Shown one piece after another: positions 22,431 to 31,979 of a stretch of 64,000 nt of DNA. The position numbers and the translations under genes were made by a program. The first letter of the stretch is position 1; each line of letters starts with the position of its first letter. The DNA comes from Linyphia triangularis (taxonomy: Eukaryota > Arthropoda > Arachnida > Araneae > Linyphiidae): positions 25,285,933 through 25,349,932 of the forward strand of contig OZ021724.1 of NCBI GenBank assembly GCA_963978545.1, read 5' to 3'. The notes beneath the pieces are model-generated. The model was not told the DNA's origin, made no database searches, and saw only the letters and a program-made list of their open reading frames with translations.

Positions 22431-24791
22431 TTTTTTTTTTTTAACTTAGAACGTTCTGAAAAGTGTAATATAGGGCAATTATAGAGAAGGGAATGAATGG
22501 TATCTGTAGTAGGACTATTTCTTTAATTCGATATTTTTAAGGACTTTTCAATTTTAATTTCCTTTCTTTTTCAAGTTTTTATTCTTCGATGGTTGGTATT
22601 ATTAAGAGGGGGGGGGGGGGGAGATATCCTTCATTCTAAGACTTTAACGACTTTATTGTCATGTGCCGAAATAAACCAATCCTTTTTAATATGAATAGTT
22701 GCGAAAGTTTGAGTTTTTGCTCTTCGTCCCACTTCAATATTTAATATCTCAAGCTCAGATAAGAAATTGTTGATGGAGAACGGAACAAGAATAAAAAAGA
22801 ATAATGAATGAAGTTTTAATGAGAGTTAAACCGATTTGGTGAAGCTTAACTCACCGTAGTCTGAAGATGACTTTACTTATTGGTAAAGCAATAAATACGG
22901 TAGAATAATTCGATATTCCTTATTAAGTTTTCGTGGAGAAGAATTTGTTCTTCGGTTAATCTTTCCTTGATTTCGAGGAAAAGTTATTGATTAAGTCCGA
23001 TTATCTGACGCTATTATAAAGAATACGACAGCCGTGAAGGGAATTTATGAGTTAGATGACTTTTTGACAAGAAAAGTTTGGCGAATAGTTTGTGACCAAT
23101 AAATCAATATGATGAATGAATCGAAAGTTGTATTCGATGTGGGTGGTTGGTTGTATTGTTTATTTTCTAGTGGCGAGACTAGGTCAGGGCATCGTTACAG
23201 CAAGAAGCTGCCGTATAGTGTTAAGGCGGAACGTCTTCTGGGAGATCTTTTATGGGGTAATTGTCTCGAATGGGAGAAAATCGGAACAAATCCCTCCAAA
23301 CTGTTCGATAAGTTGCATGAGATTGTGTCGCAATCGCTCTCTTGTCTATTCGCTTTTAAAGATCGACAAATATCCACAAATCGAGGCCAGATTTCGAGAA
23401 CTCACGCATGTTAGACGAGTATTTTTCTGCTGGGCTCTACTTCCGGCATGCCAAACATAATATTTGTGGATGCAAAAAATTTCATCCGCTAAACGATATG
23501 AATGCTAGTAAGACCTAATTTAAGAAATTTTAAAACAAAAATGAACACTTAGGCATATTGTTTTCAGTTAACAACGGTCATTAACTTATTAAACGCAAGT
23601 TGAATATATAATTCAATGTAAATAGCAATTTTTGGTGTGAAGTGGAACAAAACTTTTAACAGTGTAAAATTAAATTTGTAGAATTTGAATTAGGGATTTT
23701 GTTGTAATCGAGTCCAGGGGGCTACTTTGCTCTAATTTGTAACGATCTATTTGTAATAATTTGAAATTTTTATTTGTTTTTTATTATCCTTATCTTGGCT
23801 GAAACTTGTAATGAATTTACTTTAAAAACTTGATATTTAATTCAATAAATACTGTTTTGGTAGTGTTTGTTGCTGGTGAGGTATTTTGATTTTCTGTTGC
23901 TCAGGCCTTATCCCTTCGGAGTAGATTATGTAGTGTGACTTGGGAAGTATGTGTTACATTTATAAAGACATTTAAAGGAAGTTCATATCAGGTCTCGAAC
24001 CAACAGTATGTAACTGTTAACATTGTTTGAGTATTGTCTTCACATTTATGGCAAGCCAAAGTACTGTAGTTAAGTTTAACACAATATACAGTGAATTTTT
24101 CAGAAATTAAAACTCAATTGACTTGTCCTTCCCAACATATGGTGCAACCAAACATATATAGTTTTCACTAAGAATCTTTAAAAGCGATCGTAAGTCTGTT
24201 TACGTTCCATAGGCATAATGGAGCATTTTTTTATCTTAAATGGATGCAATATTGCATCAAACTATAAGAATTTTTTTCTAATATAACATCAAGAGTACAT
24301 TTAGTTTTAATTCTAATTTAATGTCAATTTAAATTTTTGAAAATAAAATTAAAATAATGAAAATTCTTTTGTGTCCAATAGATGGCTCTTCTGAAACATA
24401 AAAATCAGGAATCTAATTTTGATTATATTAAAAAGAGCTTCTATTTAATTTTGCCTTCAAATTTCTTTTATCTTCTATTATTATTGTTAGATATGTATAA
24501 AATTTCGTAAGATTTGGTACTGCATTTTAGCCGGCAATGTGATTTGCAAAATATTTCATTACATCTATTGGATAAAATAATGCTAATCATAATTACTTTT
24601 AAGGTTAGTTTTATTATTTAAAGTGCTATTTTTACTTTATATTTCATTTAAATAGTTTCTATCACAGTTATTAGACTTAAAAATATATTTTTAAAGACAA
24701 TCTTTCTTTAGATATTCATATTTGGAAAAATTACTTTTGCATAGAAGAGAACAGAAAAATAATTAACCATATCAACTCGCTCTTTCTCTAG
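22431..24791. other. Stretch upstream of the SHPK exons, probably intron or intergenic
   Basis: No sugar-kinase exon could be recognised here. A GC-richer patch at about 23109-23460 holds two overlapping plus-strand open frames of 101 and 114 codons and one minus-strand frame of 60; none has a recognisable domain and the coding strand cannot be chosen. A G run lies at about 22609-22621. The stretch ends with a good polypyrimidine tract and ctctag acceptor. Confidence 0.45.
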
Positions 24792-24989
24792 TGATGAACC
24801 TGTCCACCTCTGCTCAGCTGTCCTTCCTTCTCCCGGAGGAGTTCAAGCCCCCTCCTTCCGTGTCTACCTCCCCAGTGGAGTATTTCCCATATTTCAAGGG
24901 GCGTTACTTGGCAGTGGCGGCATCCCTCAACGGCGGAAACGTCCTGGCCGCATTCGTCAAGATGTTACAGCAATGGACCCACGAGCTCG
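24792..24989 (+). CDS. SHPK: Sedoheptulokinase, penultimate exon (partial gene)
   Basis: The exon lies between the acceptor ctctttctctag (ending 24791) and the donor gctcg|gtgagt (gt at 24990-24991). It starts and ends out of phase by the same amount and joins in frame to the exon at 25526. It encodes about 65 residues with NLSTSAQLSFLLP, PVEYFPYFKGRYLAVAASLNGGN and LAAFVKMLQQWTHELG. These match the start of the C-terminal FGGY domain of animal sedoheptulokinase (STSAQL, YFPYF, AASLNGGN in the same order and spacing). GC content is far above the flanks. Confidence 0.85.
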
Positions 24990-25525
24990 GTGAGTTTATG
25001 ATCAGGAATTTTTTTGGGAAAAGCTTTGTAATCTTTCGTGGTATATTTGATAACTGAATATTGCTCTGGGCATGTCTTGTTTTTTACATTATCCTGATAG
25101 TATAAATTGTGTGAAGTTTGGTCGATATGTTGCAAAACGGTTGTACTTCAAATAGTTTTCTTTCTATGAACTATTCTAATTAGATAAGTTTCTTGACCGA
25201 GTGTCAATTATCAAGTGTTAGAGGCTTAACTACGTTTAGTTAAAAAATTTCAAGGTAATAGACCCTAATGGGGGAAATTAAAACTTTTCAATTCTTATTT
25301 TAAAACAGTAAGAGCTTCTTAATATCTCACAATCTGCTCCAATTGAAATCTCTCCTCATACACGAGATTGCTGAGTATGTTGCAATGTATTAAAAAATTT
25401 AAGGGCTAAATAAATTTACCTTAAGATCTTCACGCAGTGTTTTTATCAATAATATTCCAGAATCGGACCATTTTTACTTCGCCGCTTTTTATCCTCAGAT
25501 AATTCTTAAAGCACTCCTTTTCTAG
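24990..25525 (+). other. SHPK intron
   Basis: This is a 536-bp AT-rich intron starting gtgagt and ending ccttttctag. It splits a Gly codon (G|GT). Nothing else is seen in it. Confidence 0.8.
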
Positions 25526-25926
25526 GTCTTGGCGTTCCTGAGAGTAAGATCTGGGATAGGATCACGGCCCTAGCCCAGGACGAATCTTCCACGGACACCG
25601 ACCTGGACATAATCCCGACACTCTACGGCGAGCGGCATCTTGATCAGCAACGAGCTCTGGTCACCAACATCGACCCGCACTCGTTGGGTCTCGGGAAGGT
25701 CTCAAGGAGTCTGTTTCGAGGCCTGGTCTCGAACCTACGCTCCATGATGCCGAGAGAAGTACTGCTGGAGCACGGTATCACCCGGATCATTGGTAGTGGA
25801 ACTGCACTCACTAAGAATCCGGTTTTGCAGAGGGAATTGGAGACTCAGTATGATTTACCTGTTGTGTATGGTACAGGGAGCGATGCTGCTGTAGGAGTTG
25901 CACTGGCTGTCCTGCCTTATCTGTGA
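25526..25926 (+). CDS. SHPK: Sedoheptulokinase, terminal exon
   Basis: Sedoheptulokinase is a cytosolic FGGY-family kinase that phosphorylates sedoheptulose to sedoheptulose 7-phosphate using ATP, feeding the non-oxidative pentose phosphate pathway (established for the family). This exon encodes the last 132 residues, starting LGVPESKIWDR and ending AVLPYL before TGA at 25924-25926. Visible FGGY features are PTLYGERHL, the helix LFRGLVSNLRSMMP, the nucleotide-site loop RIIGSGTALTKNPVL at about 25780-25830 and the terminal GSDAAVGVALAV. Together with the preceding exon it gives about 199 codons, roughly 40% of a protein that is usually about 480 residues. Upstream exons are not recognised in the window. 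No stops or shifts break it, so it looks functional. Confidence 0.88.
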
Positions 25927-27440
25927 TGGGTGTGACATTGCTAGGGAAAAAGGGGGCGAGTAACTTGAAAGGGGATGGTCCTAAACTGAAACCAACCGTT
26001 TGGATTGAAAGACTAAATGTGGATTAAGTATGAGGACGGTGGATTGAATTTAACCGAAATATGAGTTTATGCTGGAAAAACTAAGTGAAAAGTTATTTTT
26101 GTGGTAGGTTTATTGTGTGCAACGTAACTGTTGTGTACAGTACAGGGAAGGTTAATTGATACTTCTGTAAGAGTATTGATTGTATGCAGGTTGATTTTAG
26201 TGCAACGGAAATATCAGCTTCTGTTGGGATGACCGAAATTACTGATGCTATGTCTTCAAAAAATGAATATCTTTCCTAAATAAATATCCAGAAAATCGGA
26301 ACAGTCCTCTTTCGTTTAAATACTCTTTCTACAGAGGGATTTGTTGTATGCTCTGTCTGTTGCATGGCATGGTAATGTTACTGTTAATGTGTCACTGTTT
26401 GTGTTGCCATACTTGTGATAGGGAGTGTTGAAAATGTGAGCCGAATCAAATGTTATATTATGGCAGCTACTGAACTCTTCCAGAGTAATCAGGGTTGGCA
26501 CTGTCCTTCCCTGAAATATCGAATGGACTGTTTGATTTTTGACAGATGGATTGACTTCGTCACAAATATCAGTTTGTGGTGATAGCACCGAAATTTTGAC
26601 TTTCTTAAGACTGTGCTACTGATGGACTTGAAATGTAGTGTTATTTGTGCAGGGCACTATCCATCCTCAAGGAGTGATACGATCGTGGGTGGGCCACTGT
26701 CTGTATGGAAGATACACCACCAAGAAATCGTTTTTGCGTGTTTATAAGATGGTTTACTTTACATATGCTCTGACCAACAATCTTTCGTTAGTGCAAGCCT
26801 TTTCTCAGCTGTTATACTTATTAAGGGATTCCTGAAGTGAAACTTTTCGCTGCTTGTCCACAACTGTAGATTTCTTGATTCCGAATAATTTTAATTTTAC
26901 TTCTACGAATTATCACAAAACATTATATAAATATTTCTTATACCTATGAAATTGTAAGACCTATATTAATTTTTGATTTGTTTTTATCAAAGGAGTTATT
27001 ATGAGTGAAAATGAATCCTGGTAATCTCAATCGGGATAGATTTCTAAATTCTTCCTTATTGGGTTCCTGGGTGTTTTTTGACATGCTTTAAGAATTTTCT
27101 CACTGACTATATTATAGTTTTTTCAGTTATTTTACCTTCACAATTCTGAGATCTTTTTCTAGGCTGTTGCCCAACCCGAGATTGGTTTGAACTGTAATTC
27201 TAGTTCCCATGGGCTTGGCTAGAAGTCATTTCTGTGTTGAGTGTTATTCTTTGAATTTTAGTGTAATTAAAGCACAGTAAAGTTCTATAAGGCACAAGAA
27301 TAGCCCCTTGATCCCTCTATCTAGCATTGTTAGTTACCATGGATATTTACCATAAATCCTTTTTCACAAAGGATTCTCGGAGAAAGACAGCAACATCAAC
27401 CCTCTTGCGTATTAGTGATATTCTATTGATTATCAAAATA
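25927..27440 (+). other. SHPK 3' UTR and downstream flank
   Basis: No gene is seen. A possible poly(A) signal AATAAA occurs at 26279-26284, about 350 bp after the stop. Short open frames (minus 26316-26588, plus 26638-26835) have no domain and are treated as chance. The composition stays fairly mixed to about 26.9 kb, compatible with a long UTR. Confidence 0.45.
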
Positions 27441-27558
27441 CTGGGTGTCTATAAAAGGTTGGGCACGTTTTGATGTTGAATAATTAATTCATAAAATAAT
27501 GAAGACAAATTTAAATTGATAATACTAATGGTTAGATATACTCAAAAAGTGACCCGTG

Positions 27559-27733
27559 TCAATGGACTTCCGCATGTGCACCGTTCGTCGCACGGATAAT
27601 ATCAAGACGGTAGTCGATTTCGTGCCAGGTTCGGGCAAGCATGTCAGCATCTCCAGTGGCTATTGCGGAAGTAATCCTGGCCTTAAAGTTATTCGACACT
27701 TTCCTCTTGTACACGATGTTCTTAACGAATCTC

Positions 27734-27767
<34 letters not shown>

Positions 27768-27800
27768 AGTGGCGTTATATCAGGTGATAGGGAGGCCAAG
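27559..27800 (-). pseudogene. DDE transposase C-terminal fragment split by a homopolymer
   Basis: Reading the minus strand from about 27795: SPDITPLDF, then a run of Phe codons, then FWRFVKNIVYKR, ARITSAIATGDADMLARTW and HEIDYRLDIIRATNGAH before TGA at 27559-27561. The order (SPDxxPLDFFxW, LxxRI, W, EYRLDxCRATxGAHxE) is that of the DDE_3 transposase C-terminus common in arthropod mariner-like elements. The segment between LDF and the W is an expanded T tract (A on the plus strand, about 27736-27764), which shifts the frame. The catalytic core is missing. Confidence 0.8.
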
Positions 27801-27995
27801 AGGGGAAAACATACAATTAATAACGCGCGCAGACGATATTTAAAAAAGAAAGGAGAAAACAAAATTAATAACCCAAGCAGACGATATTTAAAAAAGAAAG
27901 GAGAAAACAAAATTAATAACACAAGCAGATGATATTTACAAAAGAAACGTGAATATAAAATTAATAACACGGGCAGACGATATATACAAAAGAAA
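27799..27995 (-). repeat. 48-bp tandem repeat, four copies, inside the transposon remnant
   Basis: attaataac recurs at 27816, 27864, 27912 and 27960, exactly 48 bp apart, within units containing gcagacgatattt and aaaagaaa. Because 48 is 16 codons, the minus strand stays open through all copies with a repeating hydrophobic 16-residue peptide. This is likely replication slippage and not a protein. Confidence 0.9.
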
Positions 27996-28153
27996 TGATA
28001 TTCAAATGGGAAAGGAAATTTTCTGTGGCAACGTTCACTATAAATGAAAATATATGAGTTATTCTATGTATAAATGCCATAAGTTTGTTTATATCTTCAT
28101 TATTTTATGAATTATTCAACATCAAAATGAGTCCAATCTTTTATATACATCAG

Positions 28154-30689
28154 CTTTTGCGCCCTAAAATCCGAAGCCCTTGTTTCTATAATGACCGCCG
28201 CCATCTATACTGTCTGGTGAGAGGCATTCACTCATACACATAAAATTTGTGCATCTGTGCCATATTTCACCATTTGTGTTCCGCTAAAAAAGCTGTCGCT
28301 CCTCTCAATGACTGGTAAGCCTTTCATTTGTTTCCTGTTCAAGTTTCAGGTAAACACAAATACAATACACATACAAAAATGACCAACTACTTGCACAAGT
28401 TTGGTCATTGGGTCTAAGATGGGTCTTCTAATTAGACATTTATGTCTTATCTCCATTGATGTAGAGGGCGCTGCTTATGTAATCCCCTACCGGCGACTTC
28501 GTCGCCAGAGAGAGAGAGTATGATTGAAGGAGTGGAGGTGAACGGACGTGGAAGTAGCCTCTCCTAGTTTGGGTTTAAGAACCTATTTCTATCTAATGCA
28601 CGAATAAACCTGCTGTCCATTTAATTGGCCTCTTTCACTTTTACCCCTTCATCATACAACATTTATAAGTTAATATATATATATATATTTTTTTTTTGAT
28701 CATGTTTATAGTAAATACTTTTTGAATGCGTAAAAGCATCGATACGTAATAGTGGCCCTCTTCTGTATTAAGTTTCATATTGGGATTTTGAAAATTTATC
28801 CACATATTTTTTGATGGAATCAAATGCAGCTTTTCTTTTGATAATTAAAGGTGATAACTAAGACTAATAACTTGGAGGACAAAATAAATTGAATGTAAAT
28901 AGAGATTAAAAGATTTTCACATCTAGCCATCGAAAGTAAGCGAATAAAAAAACAAAAACATTTCTGGTTTCGTATAATTTACTTTTCTTAATTTCATATT
29001 GTCAGAAACAGGGTCAATTCGAGCTTGTAACGTTCCCCTTTGTTCATAATTATGCATGTAATTTAAAACCGCTATCACTTCATAATTGCATGTTGTACTA
29101 TAGTTATTAGGAATAGTGTTTAATTCGTAATTTTAATAGTTTCAACGTTAATGTACCTTTTTCAGTATTTGACTTCTGCTTAGATACATACAAATTCCTA
29201 GTACGTTGTTGGTATAAGAACATTTTAGTACGACGCTGTTAAAAATTTTGGATTATTGAAAATTTTTGCCGATTCAGTTGTAATTTTAATTTCAATTTTG
29301 GTTAGTATTTTTTTTAGAAAATGTGTTACAATGTACTAGTAATATATTATGCCGAGTAGATTATGGTATAGCTACAAATTAGATAATTGGTTACTAAATG
29401 CTGAGTTATATTCTGTAATTTTTTTTATTTGTAGGATCATTTCTGAGTATAAGAATAATAAATGTATTCATAATTTACCTAATTCCAAAAGTGTTCTAAT
29501 GGTACATCAGGGTCATATGATCTCTTTTGGTACAACATGTGTATGTTATGTAAATATTGTTTTGTGTATATATATCGAATAAATTATTGTTGGAACTATA
29601 TCTGAAGTTGTATTTTTTTATAATATTCATTAGTATTTTTTAAACTGTAAAGAAGTAGTAGATGAATCTGTGTGCATCTGATTTAAATCTGTTTTCTTGG
29701 CTAATTTTAGTTATAGAAAATTAATATTTTTTTTTATACTTATAGAATAAACGATTATTTTTAGAATTTTTTTTTTACCGAGGCTCCGTGCTAAAAATAG
29801 AATACAAGTATTGTATTTTTCACACAAGCAAAATCTTTGTGCATCTTGTTTAGATTTGCTCCCTTACCTGGTTTCAATAATGAAGAAATACATAGCTTTC
29901 TTTTGACTTAAAGAAAACGTGAATATTTTTTTAAATTTCTAAACTTCTTAATCTAATTGACAGCTAAAACGGGATTTGAACTTGCCGTGGTGATTAGGTG
30001 GAACAATTCCAAAAAAAAGCACCAAATCGTACCGTAGGTAGACTAGAAATTTTATAAAGAACTTAAAGGGGGGGGGGGGGGAGATTTAAGCTATGCCTCT
30101 ATTTTAAAAAAAGTAAGGATATCTTGCATTTACAAATATTTGTTCCTTTAAATTAGCTGTAGGAAAAATCAGGGATTCGCGGCAGTATGGCCCTTGCGCA
30201 ATTAAACTTCAACCAACCAACCAGGGATTCGCACTTTGTATTCAAACTTTAGAATAGTCCAGGCAATTTCTGATTGAACATGAAAAAAATTGCAACAGAA
30301 GCTTTTTTAATTGATTTTTAATCAGTTATAATTGCTTAACAAAATATCCAAAATCGGACAAAATTGATCCATGGGAACACCCCGAAAAACGGATTTTAAA
30401 ATGACGGATTCCATGCCACATGATGTGGATGCCTAAGCGCAGTTTTTCCCGCTCAGCACCTTCTCAACCACGACATTTTAATAACGGATGTTAGCTTTTA
30501 CACAACAAAATGGTAGGTTATTGTTCTTAGAATTGCATGGAGTTTTTTTTTTAAAAAAAAAGGACATTACATTTCGCAGGTAAGAAGGTATATAGGTACA
30601 TGTATACATGATGTATTTTAAACAATAAACAAATCTCAAACAGTACATTTGTTACTTAAAAGTTTATTTAATGTCAGAAAATGTTTCAG
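28154..30689. other. Mostly non-coding stretch
   Basis: A GC-richer block at about 28460-28620 begins near tgtagagggcgctgc, carries a cggcgacttcgtcgcc hairpin and a gag run, and ends with an AATAAA-type word. It could be a solo LTR, but no matching target duplication was found. A (TA)n tract lies near 28674-28687, a G run at 30068-30081, and a caaccaaccaacca segment at 30213-30226 that resembles a SINE tail. No gene is supported. Confidence 0.4.
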
Positions 30690-31482
30690 AAAAAAAAACC
30701 TTTAATCGTTTCCATCACTTTCATGATATTCATAACTGTTGTGTTTTTTACATCCATTGATTTCACCCGTTCCACAAGCTGTTGGACAGGGCAGGCCATT
30801 ACGCTTGCATCCACATCGTAATATAGAGCGGTTTTTGGTGCAGGAACATCGTATAATTTGAAGTTGATGGTAAGTCGCCGAGTGTTGGGTGGTAAGAGTA
30901 ATTTTTTACATACCAACCCCATTCTTCTGGTTCGATTCTTTTTTTAGTATCTTTCCATATATTTATTTATAAGTATGTTCGATAGCTATGATATTTTGTT
31001 GAAGAATAGGGCAGACTTTCCAGTGCAAAATATGATTTTGCAGTAATTACCTTCGCTACTAGCATTTGAAGGCTTAGTTGATCTGTGCAATCTAAAAACC
31101 GGCAGTCGTACAAGATAATCATTACTTTTCAACCAGCGACAGTGATATCTGAATGTTGACTTGAATCACAACAAAATATTTTTGCAACAGAACGGAGCTG
31201 TCTCCTTCATCATTTTTGCAAATGCTGAGGATTTCCCAATTGACAAAATTCTGGATGCGGTATCGCAGCTAGTAAAAGCATGCAGAAACAAATTGCAGCT
31301 TTCACGATCTAATATAGATTGTATGATATGTATATCATATACTGGCTTTGTAGTCTATCCATGTCTTATATCACTTCGATAATATAGCTTGAATCCCTTA
31401 TCCTTGGCGTGGTACAGAATCAGCAGATCGGTATCTTCCCCTATCACAGTGATATGACCGTGTTCTGAAGATGAAACTGCGG
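30690..31482 (-). pseudogene. 3' half of a PIN-like/Cys-rich family pseudogene
   Basis: Minus-strand reading away from the BEL insertion gives VSSSEHGHITVIGEDTDLLI and YHAKDKGFKLYYRSDIRHG, then after frame changes FTSCDTASRILSIGKSSAFA, then KYHSYRTYL and EPEEWGW, and finally a Cys-rich tail (IIRCSCTKNRSILRCGCKRN, LPCPTACGTG). The order (acidic EDTDLL core, GCDTTSR-like helix, KYHS, EEWGW, CxC tail) matches a widespread animal family usually left uncharacterised. The acidic core recalls PIN/FEN nucleases (inference). Several stops and frameshifts show decay beyond the insertion itself. It belongs with 37708-38256. Confidence 0.6.
31478..31482. repeat. BEL target-site duplication, left copy
   Basis: tgcgg directly precedes the left LTR and is repeated at 37708-37712 directly after the right LTR. 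Five bases is the usual BEL/Pao duplication length. Confidence 0.9.
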
Positions 31483-31710
31483 TGTTGGGAATTACGAATA
31501 AGTGTTCTGCTGCCTGCGCGCATGCGTAGGAAGAAGATAAAACCCCTTCCCCTCCCATGTAACTCTCGCTCTGTATACGTAATTAAAATAGATCGGACGC
31601 GCGTCTAGGCGCTCCGTTCTTTACGGTGTTACCCAATAATAAATATATGTTTCATTTTTACGTGTTTTGTACCGTTGAACCCATACGACACACAACATCA
31701 TCCTGGATTA
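31483..31710 (+). repeat. 5' LTR of the BEL/Pao element
   Basis: This 228-bp LTR starts TGTTGGGAATTACG and ends ATCCTGGATTA. It contains a poly(A) signal AATAAA at 31638-31643. The boundaries follow from comparison with the 3' LTR and from the tgcgg duplication; the terminal TG...TA differs from the common TG...CA. Confidence 0.93.
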
Positions 31711-31979
31711 TTTAAGAATTTATTTACGATTAAGAACAATTGGCATCCCTGCCGGGATGACGTTAGTACGTTTACTACGAATATAGGTACCTGTTACGAA
31801 TTGGGTAGACAAAGACTATTACGAAAATATTTTACGCACTTACGAACTGTTGTTTACGAATTTATGGATTACGAATATTTATGTGCGTAGAACTAGATTG
31901 CATAACCGGTTAACAATTACGTGTTACGAATTACGTGTCGGTGATACGGTTAATTGGATAGAATTACGCTGTGATCATC
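31711..31979 (+). promoter_or_regulatory. BEL leader with a cluster of tacgaa motifs
   Basis: This is the untranslated stretch between the 5' LTR and the Gag-Pol ATG. The hexamer tacgaa occurs seven times between about 31775 and 31945, mostly as ttacgaa, and once more near the start of each LTR. The hairpin catccc-tgcc-gggatg lies at 31744-31759. Confidence 0.6.

Larger units (their letters stand above)
27441..28153 (-). mobile_element. Deleted IS630/Tc1/mariner-type element, about 713 bp
   Basis: The left end CTGGGTGTCTATAAAAGG (27441 onward) and the inward-read right end CTGATGTATATAAAAGAT (from 28153) are inverted relatives. Both run on into ttttgatgttgaataatt and cataaaataatgaag for about 70 bp. 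Inside is only the C-terminal end of a DDE transposase on the minus strand plus a 48-bp tandem repeat. The left flank is TA but the right flank is not, so the duplication is lost or the end is shifted. It is an internal-deletion derivative and not autonomous. Confidence 0.78.

Noticed and set aside
26316..26588. Minus-strand 90-codon open frame downstream of SHPK
   Set aside because: No recognisable domain or splice sites; lies in the probable 3' UTR of the opposite-strand gene.
28434..28660. Possible solo LTR (tgtagagggcgctgc ... aataaa ... )
   Set aside because: No convincing right end or matching target duplication could be found, so it is only noted as a GC-richer block.
31355..31558. 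Minus-strand frame joining LTR sequence to EHGHITVIGEDTDLL
   Set aside because: The first part reads through the LTR. Only the part below 31483 belongs to the pseudogene.
31741..31762. tRNA gene or definite tRNA primer site from tggcatccctgccgggatga
   Set aside because: It looks like a primer-binding region after the LTR but could not be matched by eye to a specific tRNA 3' end; the self-complementary catccc/gggatg may explain its appearance.
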